Made by a program: the position numbers and the translations under genes | In this document: positions 1-9,900 of the stretch, in pieces | Layout: every line of letters starts with the position of its first letter | How positions within the stretch are numbered: the first letter of the stretch is position 1 | Notes under the pieces: generated by a model | The model's input: only the letters and a program-made list of their open reading frames with translations | The model's database searches: none | What the model was told of the DNA's origin: nothing | Source: Oscillospiraceae bacterium | GTDB taxonomy: Bacteria; Bacillota; Clostridia; Oscillospirales; CAG-272 | Length of the DNA stretch: 59,613 bases | Direction: 5' to 3' | NCBI GenBank assembly: GCA_015065285.1 | Contig: SVQP01000006.1 | Location: 1-59,613 of the forward strand

Positions 1-245
1 CGATGCATTTTCGCATCTTCCGGCGCGCTTTTACTCGCAAGATTGGTATCTTGCTTCGCAAAATCACACCAAAATCTATCAAAAATGCATTCGCCGGCGG
101 GTGCGAGCAGTTTTGACGCAGCAGATTTTTCTCAGCCCAATAGCTTTTCTTACAGGATATACAGGCGGTATTTCCAAGAGAAAAGATGCAGGGATGGGGA
201 AAATCTGCACGTCAAAACCAACTTGGTTCGAATCCCGTTCGGCTA
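1..245 (+). mobile_element. Inverted-repeat (MITE-like) element, copy 1, cut by window edge
   Basis: This stretch is nearly identical to the reverse complement of 29852-30131, so it is one of two copies of an element about 280 bp long; the first roughly 35 bp lie outside the window. It encodes no transposase. It contains short hairpins (GATGC/GCATC near position 3; GCAAGAT/ATCTTGC near 37-55) and a long imperfect fold pairing TTTTGACG near 112 with CGTCAAAA near 211. Its right end, TTGGTTCGA followed by TCCCGTTCGGCTA, looks like a tRNA T-arm and acceptor strand and matches both ends of the second copy. The coaW ribosome binding site begins 6 bases beyond it. Confidence 0.8.
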
Positions 246-262
246 TGAAAGGAGCTTTCATC

Positions 263-1135
263 ATGAGCACAACAAATGATAAAAGCAAGGTTGTTGTCGG
301 CATTGACGTAGGCGGCTCAACCACAAAAATCGTAGGCTTTCGCCGCGATGGGCAGAATGAGACGCTGATTGCGCCGCTTTTTGTGCAGGCAACCGACCCC
401 ATTACCTCAATTTACGGTGCTTTCGGGCGCTTTACCATGGAAAACGGACTTTCCCTTGATGATATTGACAAGGTGATGATGACGGGCGGCGGCTCTTCCT
501 TCCGTTCTCAGCCCATTTATTCCCTGCCCTGCAACAACGTATCCGAATTTGAGTGCATCGGTCTTGGCGGTCTGTATTTGTCCGGTCTTGACGAGGCGAT
601 CGTGGTCAGCATGGGCACGGGTACGGCACTCATTCACTCCAAAAAGGTGGGCGGTGCGACCGAGATCAAATACTTGGGCGGCACGGGCGTTGGCGGCGGC
701 ACGCTGTTAGGTCTGACGCAAAAGCTGACAGGTGTGGGCACGGTGGAGCACATTGAGGCGCTGTGTGCCGAGGGTAACATTTCCAAAATCGATTTGCGCA
801 TCAGCGACATTTCCAAAAACCGCACGTACGAAAACATGAAGGATAACCTGACCGTATCCAACTTTGGCAAGGTCAGTGACATAGCGACACCCGAGGATCT
901 TGCGTTGGGTGTTGCCAACATGGTAGCCGAGACCATTGCCATGGTAGCGGTATTTGCTGCACGTGGCTGTGGCGTCAAGGATGTGGTGCTGACAGGCAAT
1001 CTTTCCACGATTGCGCCCATCAGACAGACCTTTGAGGGGCTTGACCAGTTTGGTGTGAATTTCATCATTCCCGAAAACGCGCAGTTTGGCACGGTCATCG
1101 GTGCCGCGCTGCACGACAGTCATAAGTGCATCTGA
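263..1135 (+). CDS. coaW: Type II pantothenate kinase
   Basis: This 290-residue protein should phosphorylate pantothenate with ATP, the first step of coenzyme A synthesis, in the cytoplasm. The N-terminal nucleotide-binding motif VVGIDVGGSTTKIVGF, the glycine-rich MMTGGGSSF and the GTGVGGGTLLG segment are typical of the eukaryote-like, acetate/sugar-kinase-fold PanK-II family of Firmicutes. I chose ATG 263 because GGAG at 251-254 precedes it by eight bases; the same frame stays open upstream through the repeat element, but that part is element sequence. The gene stands alone, closed by a strong terminator at 1152. No promoter is obvious between the element and the gene, so transcription may start inside or upstream of the element. 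Confidence 0.93.
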   Translation: MSTTNDKSKVVVGIDVGGSTTKIVGFRRDGQNETLIAPLFVQATDPITSIYGAFGRFTMENGLSLDDIDKVMMTGGGSSFRSQPIYSLPCNNVSEFECIGLGGLYLSGLDEAIVVSMGTGTALIHSKKVGGATEIKYLGGTGVGGGTLLGLTQKLTGVGTVEHIEALCAEGNISKIDLRISDISKNRTYENMKDNLTVSNFGKVSDIATPEDLALGVANMVAETIAMVAVFAARGCGVKDVVLTGNLSTIAPIRQTFEGLDQFGVNFIIPENAQFGTVIGAALHDSHKCI

Positions 1136-1151
1136 GCAATCACATATAGCA

Positions 1152-1178
1152 AAGCCGCGGCGCACGCCGCGGCTTTTT
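1152..1178 (+). terminator. Intrinsic terminator after coaW
   Basis: AGCCGCGGC, a four-base loop GCAC, and GCCGCGGCT form a nine-pair GC-rich stem followed by TTTT, 17 bases after the coaW stop. Confidence 0.9.
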
Positions 1179-1396
1179 CACGTCTTAAAAGACCGTCACC
1201 ATGCGGACGATCTCACCAATAAAAGTTTTTGCGTCGCTTTTTTCAAAAAGCGACCGCAGGTCGAGGGCGCGAAGCCCTCGTCGCTCGTCGCAACGAGCGA
1301 AACCAACTCAGCGTTTCTTCTTTGCCAAGCTTTCTTCTTTGCGCTTGAGATGTCAAAGAAGAAAGCGGGGAAAGGATTAGGACGTGTAACGATGAG
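1179..1396. other. Noncoding stretch with several hairpins before the tandem array
   Basis: No credible gene is present. Positions 1221-1254 are an inverted copy of the end of each 150-bp unit (GTCGCTTTTT/AAAAAGCGAC type hairpin). Further inverted repeats are TCGCTCGT/ACGAGCGA near 1284-1303 and a 13-pair arm, GCTTTCTTCTTTG, near 1330 with its complement near 1355. With the following array, the coaW-alaS gap is almost entirely foldable repeat DNA. Confidence 0.7.
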
Positions 1397-1816
1397 AAAA
1401 TCCTCTCCGTTCTTTTTTGTGCAAGTAGGCGCAAAAAAGAACCAAAAAACGCTGAATAGCGGGGCGTCGCCCCGAACCCCAGTCGCTTTTTGAAAAAAGC
1501 GACGCAAAAACTTTCAACAAGGTGGCTGTTGGGCGTTTGCAATGAAAAAATCCTCTCCGTTCTTTTTTGTGCAAGTAGGCGCAAAAAAGAACCAAAAAAC
1601 GCCGAATAGCGGGGCGTCGCCCCGAACCCCAGTCGCTTTTTGAAAAAAGCGACGCAAAAACTTTCAACAAGGTGGCTGTTAGGCATTTGCAATGAAAAAA
1701 TCCTCTCCGTTCTTTTTTGTGCAAGTAGGCGCAAAAAAGAACCAAAAAACGCCGAATAGCGGGGCGTCGCCCCGAACCCCGGTCGCTTTTTGAAAAAAGC
1801 GACGCAAAAACTTTCA
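1397..1816. repeat. Tandem array of 150-bp units, 2.8 copies
   Basis: The block beginning TCCTCTCCGTTC recurs at 1401, 1551 and 1701, an exact 150-bp period; the third unit stops at about 1816. Units differ at only a few positions (for example CGCTGAATAG versus CGCCGAATAG). Each unit has three strong hairpins: TCTTTTTTGTGC with GCGCAAAAAAGA, CGGGGCG with CGCCCCG, and GTCGCTTTTT with AAAAAGCGAC. The minus strand reads open as repeating peptides, but this follows from the repeats and has no ribosome binding site. Structural noncoding DNA of unknown role is the best reading. Confidence 0.9.
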
Positions 1817-1848
1817 TCCTTGGGTCGTCATAAACTTGTGCGCACCCC

Positions 1849-1878
1849 TTGACATTTCTCTTCCACGCATGCTATAAT
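1849..1878 (+). promoter_or_regulatory. Consensus SigA-type promoter of alaS
   Basis: TTGACA at 1849-1854 and TATAAT at 1873-1878 are separated by 18 bp, 46 bases before the alaS start. The leader is too short for a T-box, so alaS does not appear to be tRNA-regulated. Confidence 0.9.
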
Positions 1879-1923
1879 AAATAGTTGATATGATGAACTT
1901 ATCCCGAAAGGAATTTTAAAACT

Positions 1924-4560
1924 ATGCAATGGACATCTCTTAACGATCTGAGAGAAAAGTATCTGGCTTTCTTTGAATCCAAGGGTCACCTGCGTCTTCC
2001 CTCTTATCCTCTCGTTCCTATTAACGACAAATCCCTGCTCCTGATCAACTCGGGCATGGCTCCTATGAAAAAATTCTTCACCGGTGAGGAACAGCCTCCC
2101 CGTAACCGCGTGACCACTTGTCAGAAGTGCATTCGTACCCCTGACCTTGAGCGCGTTGGTCACACCGCACGTCACGGCACCTTCTTTGAAATGCTGGGCA
2201 ACTTCTCGTTTGGCGACTATTTCAAGAACGAGGCAATTCCGTGGGCTTGGGAGTTTTTGACCTCCCCCGAATGGCTGGGCATTCCCGAAGAAAAGCTCTG
2301 GCCCTCCGTTTACGAGCATGACGACGAGGCTTACGAGCTTTGGAACAAGGTGATTGGCGTTCCCGCTGAGCGCATTACTCGTCTGGGCAAGGCTGACAAC
2401 TTCTGGGAGCACGGCTCCGGTCCTTGCGGCCCCTGCTCCGAGATCTATTTTGACCGCGGCATTGAGCATGGCTGTGGCGATCCCAATTGCCGTCCCGGCT
2501 GCGACTGCGACCGCTTCATGGAGATCTGGAACAACGTATTCTCCCAGTTTGACAACGACGGTCACGGCAACTACACCGAGCTCAAGTCCAAGAACATTGA
2601 TACCGGTATGGGTCTGGAGCGTCTGGCTTGCGTTATGCAGGGCGCTGACAACATGTTCCTGGTTGATACCAACCGCAGAATTCTGGATACCGTTTGCTCC
2701 ATCGCAGGCAAGACCTACGGTGCTGATGCCAACGACGATATTTCCATCCGCGTTTGCACCGACCACATCAAGAGCGCTATGTTTATGATCTGCGACGGTG
2801 TCATTCCCTCCAACGAGGGTCGCGGCTACGTGCTGCGCCGCATCATTCGTCGTGCATGCCGTCACGGCAAGCTTTTGGGCATCAATCACGCATTCCTCTC
2901 CGACCTTTGCATGGTTGCTATGGAGGAAAACTGCGGTGCATACCCCGAGCTGACCGCTAAGCACGACTACATCCTCAAGGTTCTCTCCCTGGAGGAAAAG
3001 CGCTTTGACGCCACCATCGATGCAGGTCTTTCCATCCTCTCTGACCTGTTGCACGGTGCAATTGCGCAGAACGCAGATACCATTTCGGGCGAAGAGGTAT
3101 TCAAGCTTTACGATACCTTTGGCTTCCCCATTGACCTGACCCGTGAGATTGCGGCTGAATCCGGACTTGCAATCGACGAGGAGACCTTCAAGAAGCTGAT
3201 GAACGATCAAAAGCAGCGCGCACGTGCGGCTCGCGGCAACATCAGTGGCTGGAGCGAGGCTTCCAAGTCCGCGCTTGGCAACGTTGCCAAGACCGAATTC
3301 ACCGGCTATACCGAATACAGAACCCAGGCAAAGGTGATTGCAATTCTTGCCGAGGATTCCCCTGTTGACAGCATTTCCGAGGGCGACTGCACCGTCATTC
3401 TGGACAAGACCCCCTTCTACGGTGAGGGCGGCGGTCAGGTTGGCGACGTCGGTACCATCTACAAGGACGGTGTGCTGCTCAGCGTAACCGATACCAAGAA
3501 GACCGACGGCATTTACCTGCACCTTTGCACAGTCAGCGAGGGCGTGCTCTGTGTAGGTGACGTGGTCACCGCTGACATTGCAGATTTGCGCCGTGATGCC
3601 ATCAAGCGCAACCACTCCGCATGTCACCTGCTTCAGGCAGCGCTGCGCTCCGTTCTGGGCACGCACGTTGAGCAGGCAGGCTCTTACGTGGACGAATCCC
3701 GTTGCCGCTTCGACTTCTCCCACTTCGCTGCTATGACTGAGGACGAAATTCGCAAGGTAGAAGCACTGGTCAACCTGCACGTTCTGGCTGCTAACCCCAT
3801 TGAGAGCGTGGAGACCGACATCGAATCCGCACGCGCAGCAGGTGCTATGGCTCTGTTTGGCGAAAAGTACGGCAAGATTGTTCGTATGGTCAAGATGGGC
3901 GACTTTTCGACCGAGCTTTGCGGTGGTACGCACTGCGACAACACCGGCAAGATCGGTATGTTCAAGATCATTTCCGAATCCAGCGTTGCAGCAGGCGTGC
4001 GCAGAATCGAAGCAACCACCGGCTTTGGTGTGCTCGAGCTGCTCTCTTTGAAGGATGCGATGATCAATCAGGTAGCCAAGGAGCTCAAGGTTCAGAACCC
4101 TGCAGACAGCGCAAAGAGAGTTGCTCAGTTGCATGCTGAGCTGGCTGCTGCCAAGAAGGAGATCGAATCTCTGAATGCTAAGATCGCAGGCTCCAAGCTG
4201 GATAGCCTTCTGAGCACCGCTGTAACGGTTGGCTCCGTCAAGCTGATTGCAGCTCACATGAGCGGCATGCAGATGGATGCTGTTCGCGCACTGGCTGACC
4301 AGATCAAGGCAGACCACGCAGACACGGTTGCAGTACTTGCAGTCAATGCAGGCGGCAAGCTCAACTTTATTGCGGTTGCAGGCAAGGATGCCGTTGCAGC
4401 AGGCGCACACGCAGGCAAGCTGGTTGGCGCTGTTGCAGCAGTAACCGGCGGTAAGGGCGGCGGACGTCCTGACAACGCAATGGCAGGCGGCAATGATGCC
4501 GGCAAGATTGCTGACGCACTTGCAGCAGCGCAAGGCACACTCGCAAGCCAGCTGAAGTAA
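1924..4560 (+). CDS. alaS: Alanine--tRNA ligase
   Basis: Charges tRNA-Ala with alanine in the cytoplasm. The 878-residue length is normal for bacterial AlaRS. The N-terminal class II catalytic domain starts with LNDLREKYLAFFESKGH and contains the family segment NSGMAPMKKFF. The editing domain carries the zinc-binding HSACH and later CGGTHCDNTG elements, and the C-terminal DHHA1 domain ends in GGKGGGRPDNAMAGG. ATG 1924 follows AAAGGA at 1908 with suitable spacing and a consensus promoter. The gene is monocistronic, bounded by the terminator at 4569. Nothing unusual is seen. Confidence 0.98.
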   Translation: MQWTSLNDLREKYLAFFESKGHLRLPSYPLVPINDKSLLLINSGMAPMKKFFTGEEQPPRNRVTTCQKCIRTPDLERVGHTARHGTFFEMLGNFSFGDYFKNEAIPWAWEFLTSPEWLGIPEEKLWPSVYEHDDEAYELWNKVIGVPAERITRLGKADNFWEHGSGPCGPCSEIYFDRGIEHGCGDPNCRPGCDCDRFMEIWNNVFSQFDNDGHGNYTELKSKNIDTGMGLERLACVMQGADNMFLVDTNRRILDTVCSIAGKTYGADANDDISIRVCTDHIKSAMFMICDGVIPSNEGRGYVLRRIIRRACRHGKLLGINHAFLSDLCMVAMEENCGAYPELTAKHDYILKVLSLEEKRFDATIDAGLSILSDLLHGAIAQNADTISGEEVFKLYDTFGFPIDLTREIAAESGLAIDEETFKKLMNDQKQRARAARGNISGWSEASKSALGNVAKTEFTGYTEYRTQAKVIAILAEDSPVDSISEGDCTVILDKTPFYGEGGGQVGDVGTIYKDGVLLSVTDTKKTDGIYLHLCTVSEGVLCVGDVVTADIADLRRDAIKRNHSACHLLQAALRSVLGTHVEQAGSYVDESRCRFDFSHFAAMTEDEIRKVEALVNLHVLAANPIESVETDIESARAAGAMALFGEKYGKIVRMVKMGDFSTELCGGTHCDNTGKIGMFKIISESSVAAGVRRIEATTGFGVLELLSLKDAMINQVAKELKVQNPADSAKRVAQLHAELAAAKKEIESLNAKIAGSKLDSLLSTAVTVGSVKLIAAHMSGMQMDAVRALADQIKADHADTVAVLAVNAGGKLNFIAVAGKDAVAAGAHAGKLVGAVAAVTGGKGGGRPDNAMAGGNDAGKIADALAAAQGTLASQLK

Positions 4561-4568
4561 AAACGATA

Positions 4569-4598
4569 GCCCGCGGACAAAAGTCCGCGGGCTTTTTT
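4569..4598 (+). terminator. Intrinsic terminator after alaS
   Basis: GCCCGCGGAC, loop AAAA, GTCCGCGGGC and six T residues; a ten-pair perfect stem 8 bases after the alaS stop. Confidence 0.95.
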
Positions 4599-4691
4599 GA
4601 CGGTGCTGCCTCCCTTGTGAAAGTTTCGCCCGCCTTTTCAAAAGGCCGATCAAACACTTTCATCCTGTCTTAATTCTCTCTCAACAAAATA

Positions 4692-4717
4692 AGGGCTGTC
4701 GCTTTCGCGACAGCCCT
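4692..4717 (-). terminator. Terminator of the large transporter operon
   Basis: AGGGCTGTCGC and GCGACAGCCCT form an eleven-pair stem with a GAAA-type loop. T-rich tracts occur on both sides, so it can stop the minus-strand operon ending at 4747 and plus-strand read-through from alaS. Confidence 0.88.
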
Positions 4718-4746
4718 ATTTTTTGTTTTATCCGTATGATCACAGA

Positions 4747-5922
4747 TTATTCTGCGGTCAGACCCGAACGCTCAATACCTTCAACAAGGTATCTCTGTCC
4801 GAACAGGTACAGAACGATCAGAGGAGCAATGATACACAAGCCCATTGTGTTGAAAATTGCTGCCTGAACCATGTTCCAACCTTCGAAGTTGGGATCCTTC
4901 AGGGACTTCGGAATCTCGGACACGCTGATCAGCTTGGGCATGGTCATGGACGTAGCCGTTGTGAAGAACATGTTCGTATAGAATTCATCGGTCCACTGCC
5001 AGCAGAACGAGAACAGGAATACCGTAATCAGCATAGGCACCGACATGGGCAGAACGATCTGAATGAAGGTTCTGAAGTTGCCTGCACCGTCGATATACGC
5101 CGATTCCTCCAAGGAGTCCGGAATACCGCGGAAGAACTGTCTGAGCATGAAGATGTACAGACCGTTCTTGAACGCCAAGCCCGTTGCCGAGAGTACCAGC
5201 AGCGGCACGTAGGTGTTACAAAGGTTCAAACCACCTGCGGTCCAGAACTTGCTCCATTTATCCGGAACAATGTCAATCACGCCCTTCAGGATGTTGATTT
5301 CGGTCAGGTAAGGTGTTACCGTACCGTCTGCAAGGGTGGTTACCGAGAACCAAGGCAGATCAATACCGCCACCCGCAAGGAGCTGGAAGATGCCGAAGAA
5401 ATCGAAATAACGGAACTTCATGAACATCGAAAGCTCAATGGTCTGGTGAGGAATGATCATGGTCAGCATAACCAGCAAGAAGATAATGCCGTTACCCTTG
5501 AACTTGTACTTTGCAAAGCCGTAGCCGATGGTAGCACAAACAAAGGTCTGGATCAGTGCGCAGCTGGTAGAAAGCAGCAGCGTGTTACCAAATGCCTTCC
5601 AGTAGTTGGTCTCAGTCAAAATGCCCTTGTAAATATCAAGCGTCCAGTTCTTGGGGATCAGACGTACCGTTACGTCAACGAAATCCTCAGGGGACATGAA
5701 GGAGCTGGCGATCTTGGTAAAGAACGGGAACAGAACTACGTAGGAAATACCTACAAGCAGTACCAGTCTGAAGATAAACCAGACTACCTTAGTGAGGAAA
5801 AAGAAGCTGATGTACTTTTCCTTGAAACGAGTTTTTGCATCGGTTCTTTCGAAATCTACTTTAATCCTTCTCTTGCTCTCTTTGAGCACCTTGGGACTAT
5901 TTGGTGTGTTTTGTGCGTTCAT
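4747..5922 (-). CDS. Carbohydrate ABC transporter permease, MalG type
   Basis: Inner-membrane subunit of a CUT1-class sugar importer. The 391-residue protein has a basic cytoplasmic N-terminus, a first membrane span near residues 47-67 and the EAA-loop signature EESAYIDGAGNFRTF that docks onto the ATPase. About 60 residues between the central spans (containing AGGGIDLPWFS and DKWSKFWTAGG) exceed the usual MalG length and probably form an extracellular loop. It is the last gene of a seven-gene operon, 14 bases after its partner permease. No ATPase is encoded here; in Gram-positive CUT1 systems a shared MsmX-type ATPase commonly serves, which is an inference for this genome. Confidence 0.92.
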   Translation of the reverse strand: MNAQNTPNSPKVLKESKRRIKVDFERTDAKTRFKEKYISFFFLTKVVWFIFRLVLLVGISYVVLFPFFTKIASSFMSPEDFVDVTVRLIPKNWTLDIYKGILTETNYWKAFGNTLLLSTSCALIQTFVCATIGYGFAKYKFKGNGIIFLLVMLTMIIPHQTIELSMFMKFRYFDFFGIFQLLAGGGIDLPWFSVTTLADGTVTPYLTEINILKGVIDIVPDKWSKFWTAGGLNLCNTYVPLLVLSATGLAFKNGLYIFMLRQFFRGIPDSLEESAYIDGAGNFRTFIQIVLPMSVPMLITVFLFSFCWQWTDEFYTNMFFTTATSMTMPKLISVSEIPKSLKDPNFEGWNMVQAAIFNTMGLCIIAPLIVLYLFGQRYLVEGIERSGLTAE

Positions 5923-5936
5923 TCTTCCTCACCTCC

Positions 5937-6938
5937 TTAATCTCTTCTTTGATAGAATACGTAAGACGAGAAGATCAACGCAACAAGCGAGATAACTGCA
6001 ATAACGATCAGGAAGTACATCCAGGACATTGCGGAGGAAATAACGTCACCGCCACCCGAGAATTCATTACCGTTACCGGAGTTCTTAACCTGCTTGATAA
6101 ACATCATAACCGAGTTGGATTGCGTTGTAAATGCGTCTACAATGGTGTATACACCGTTTACAAGAATCATGGGGCTGATCATGGGGAATGTAATCTTCCA
6201 GAAGGTTTCCCATGCGGTTGCACCGTCGATCTTACATGCTTCGTAGATTGCAGGAGAAATGGACTGCAGTGCCGACAGGAAGATCAACATCTGTACACCG
6301 GAACGGTTTACGATATCGTAAATGTTGTTGATCCATGTCAGAGCTGTTTCCATAAGCTCCGTACCAACCTTCATGTTTGCAAATAGTCTTTCAATATCCA
6401 CCGCCGAAACGATATCGTTTGCGGCGCTGGAGCCCGAGCCGTCGTCAATACCGTTTGCGCTATCCATGTAGGTGCCAAGAATGTTTTGACCCTCAACCGT
6501 TTCCATCAGACCGGTTGCCAGAATAACGGGGATAAAGAAGATTGCACGGAACACTGCTCTACCAACCATTTTCTGGTTAAGCAGCACAGCCATAAACAGC
6601 GAGAAAATGATGATTGCGGGGATGTCGAACGCTAACTCCTGCATACCCGTTACAAGGGTCTGCACGAAATCGGGGTCCTCCAGCAATGCATATAAATAGT
6701 TGTGGAATCCAACAGGTTCAAGGATAAATCCACCGCCCTGCTGAATTACGATCTTGAAAAAGCTGAACTTGATAGAGTCGAAGATGATCGGAAGGTAAAT
6801 CAGTACGAAACCGATCAGGAAGGGCAAAACGAAGATCCAACCCACACGGGCTTTGCGCTTATCCAAGGAGGCAATCTTTCTCTTCTTGGGCGCGGACTTC
6901 TTTGCAACTGTGTTCTGAAGCTTTGCGTCATTCGTCAT
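5937..6938 (-). CDS. Carbohydrate ABC transporter permease, MalF/UgpA type
   Basis: 333-residue partner of the downstream MalG-type permease. A lysine/arginine-rich N-terminus precedes the first span (VGWIFVLPFLIGFVLIYLP), and the EAA loop reads YEACKIDGATAWETFWKITF. A long hydrophilic segment around residues 150-200 (GTYMDSANGIDDGSGSS) is larger than in typical MalF-like permeases of this size and is probably extracellular. AGGAGG stands directly before ATG 6938. The gene lies 19 bases after the DUF5696 gene, so this pair may work with that secreted protein as well as with the shared binding protein. Confidence 0.92.
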   Translation of the reverse strand: MTNDAKLQNTVAKKSAPKKRKIASLDKRKARVGWIFVLPFLIGFVLIYLPIIFDSIKFSFFKIVIQQGGGFILEPVGFHNYLYALLEDPDFVQTLVTGMQELAFDIPAIIIFSLFMAVLLNQKMVGRAVFRAIFFIPVILATGLMETVEGQNILGTYMDSANGIDDGSGSSAANDIVSAVDIERLFANMKVGTELMETALTWINNIYDIVNRSGVQMLIFLSALQSISPAIYEACKIDGATAWETFWKITFPMISPMILVNGVYTIVDAFTTQSNSVMMFIKQVKNSGNGNEFSGGGDVISSAMSWMYFLIVIAVISLVALIFSSYVFYQRRD

Positions 6939-6957
6939 AAGTTTTTACCTCCTTTTC

Positions 6958-9900
6958 TTAGTTCATTACCACAACGTATCCATAAGCGGGCAGAGTGTAG
7001 ATCTTGCCTTCATACTCAATGCTTACAGAGAAGTTGTTGTAGTTAAGGATAACGGACTTGTATGCATCGGTGTCAACACCGTTCTTGCCACCGTAAGTAA
7101 CAATCACAATGGAGCCTTCCTCTACGGCATACTTGTCAAATTTCTCTTCTTCCTGCTCATCATCTGTAGTGCCGGAAGAGAAGTCACTGGGAAGACGGTT
7201 GGTGATATCAGTCTCGGTGATGTAGCCGGCAACTGCTGCCTTAACACCCTCGTATACTGCCCAAGCGTTTTCCTTGTGAGTGGTGAAGGAGCTCTGCGTG
7301 AAGTCAAGTGCTACCTCTGCTGCGGTGTTCTCTTCACCGTATGCAGCTTCGATCTTTTCACCGCGCAGATAGATGATGTAGTTGTTCAGCTCGGTGTTGT
7401 AAAGCTTAGAGTAATCATACTCAAAGTGGAACATCAGAGCGATTTCTGCCAGCTGAGTTTCGCTCAGAGTAGCCTTCTTCTTATCCTCGAAGGTGTTCTC
7501 CTGCAAGGTTGCACCAAGCTCAAGCTCAATTGCAGCATAGCAAGCGTCGATATGGTTGTTAATGTACTCAACCAGCTCGGGTGCTGCTTCAAGCACAGCT
7601 GCCCACTTTTCATCGTCCTTAGCGTTCTCATCGCCGGTAGCGGCATTGAGCTTTTCAGTAACCAGGTACTTGAACAGATCGTTTCTCTTAATGGTCAGAT
7701 CCTTATTCGCTTCCTGTGCCTTATCGATCAGTGCATCAATCTCCGCGATTGCGGTCTCATCGGTCAGAGAAACGCGCTTGAGGATATACGCTGTTTCGAT
7801 GTTAGCGAACTTTTCATCCAGTGCTGCATTGATATATGCAGTGACTGCAGCAATGTCTTCCTCAACGGTGTAAACTGCGGTATCCTTGAGGTATCTATCC
7901 TTCAGGACTGTGAACTCAGTGCCATTGAAATACATCTGGGTCTGATCTCTGTATTCCTGAGCTTCCTGGAGCAGCTGATCGAGTACGCCGGGATTACCTG
8001 CTTCCTGTGCAGCCTTCAGAGTCTCTTCCAGCTTCAGGCAAGCCTCGTTTGCAAGGTTCAGATGCTCTTCAACAGTTTTAAGAGCAGTCTCTGCCTTCTT
8101 GTAGTAGTTGTAAATGTTGACAATGTCGTTCAGACGTCTGTTTCTGTTGGTCGTATATCTGCTTCGTGCGGATCTGAATGCGAGGTACTCTTCGTACAGT
8201 GCGTACTCCTCGGTTCCCTCTTCAGCCTTTTCGTATGCAGCATAGGACTCATACTCTTCTGCAGACTTGATTGCAAGGATTGCATCGAATGCAGCCTTGT
8301 ACTCGAAGAGCTGCTGGCAGTCATTCTTGAAAGGCTCGTACATGTCGTTTGCCTGCTTGAATGCAACTGCTGCATCATCCAGAGCAGCCTGTGCTGCCTG
8401 AATTGCTTCTCTTGCCTGCTTTCTTGCTACGCTGACTGCCTGCTTATCCTTGAGTGCAAGAACTTCGCCTGCATTTTCTTCAGCGTACAGATATTCATTC
8501 AGAACGTCCTGAATGTCGTTGAACAGCTCATCGCTGTCAGGTACACGGGTACCGGTCCAGAATTCGTGATCAATGATCAGCTTATCCTGAACGTCGTACA
8601 GAACGCCGTTCAGCTCGCTGTACAGCTCTACAACGTCATCCTTCCAGATATCGTAACGGACGGAGTAGTAGTGGCTGAGCAGCTCATATTCCTTCAGGTT
8701 CTGAGTGTTCTGGTAGGACAGGATGTAATAAGGAGCAGCGCCGTTCTCAATTGCCTTGAGCATTGCATACTGGATATTACCTTCCATGTTCAGAGGAGCA
8801 CCTGCAAAGTTGATATAACCGTGCAGAACAACACCCACGAAAGGAACTGCATGTGCAGCGTCGTTGTTACGGCTGGAGTCCAGAGAAACGTCCAGCAGGT
8901 GATCAAGGAACTTCCATGTGAATGCGTTGCCGCCTTCGCTCATCAACTCAACCTCTTTGCCCTGATTGTTCTTAAGGCCGGAGAGATATTCAAGCGCGGT
9001 GGATACGAATTCCTTGGAGTCCTCGCGGTTGTAAGGATCATCCTCATCAAAGTCGGAGTTCAGCGTATTACCCATGGTGCTGACCGAAATACCGTTTACG
9101 TTATCGTACTTCAGATAGTTCTTTGCCAGCTTTTCATAGAAATTGCTGAAGCTTGCGGGAGAAATTGCCATCTGGTAGTGGCTGTTGTGCTTCTGCTGAG
9201 CCGCGGAGTATTCACGGTAGCTTGCATAACGGTCGTCGATGGTCTTGACTGCGTGCCAGTAAAGGGATACGCCGTCAAACATTTCTTCCTCATTGATATA
9301 AGCAAAGTCGAAGTCCGGGAAAATACCAAGGTTGCCCTTGCCGGATTCATTGACCTGTGCTGCGTAGTTCACCAGCTCCTGGAAGCCGTCCTTGCCGCCT
9401 ACAGCTCTTTCCCACTTGAGCTTGGAGGGTACGATGGAGTACATACCGCCGTTTGCAAAGCCGGTCAGCTTGAAGTTGATGTTGGTAATGCCCTCTGCTG
9501 CCAGCTCGTCGTACATGGTCTGAATGTTCTCAAAGGTGGTCAGAGGAGTCATAACGTCCACGGGGATGGACATGATTCTCTCGGTGGTTTCAAGAGCACC
9601 GAAAGCTTCGATATACAGGGGGATATTCTCTTCAAGAGTTTCTGCGGTCAGTCTGGTCAGATAGCCGTTGCGATCCAGATAATCTCTGTATGCAAGAGCC
9701 ATGCCCATCCAAGTAGTTTCGTAGTAAGAAGAAACGTTGTTGTCCTTTGCAGCCTTATCATCGGTCAGCATGACGTAACGGATCTTGTAGTTACCAACGT
9801 ACTTTCTTTCACTGACAACCGTCCAGGTAGCGTCCGAACCTACGGAAATGGAATCCTGCAGGTTGTAGGAGTCACTGGGTCTGGGGTTGAAGATCATCTT

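Noticed and set aside
1397-1816. CRISPR array
   Set aside because: The repeat is the whole 150-bp unit, with no short repeats alternating with unique spacers and no cas genes. The 194-bp array at 59216 is excluded for the same reason.
1243-1817. Repeating peptides on the minus strand across the 150-bp array
   Set aside because: They arise because 150 is divisible by three; no ribosome binding site, no promoter, and the DNA is dominated by hairpins.
1879-1923. T-box leader for alaS
   Set aside because: The promoter leaves only about 40 nt of leader, and no GGTGG-type T-box sequence is present.
1828-4653. 941-codon frame antisense to alaS
   Set aside because: alaS is unmistakable; the antisense product has shadow composition and no ribosome binding site.
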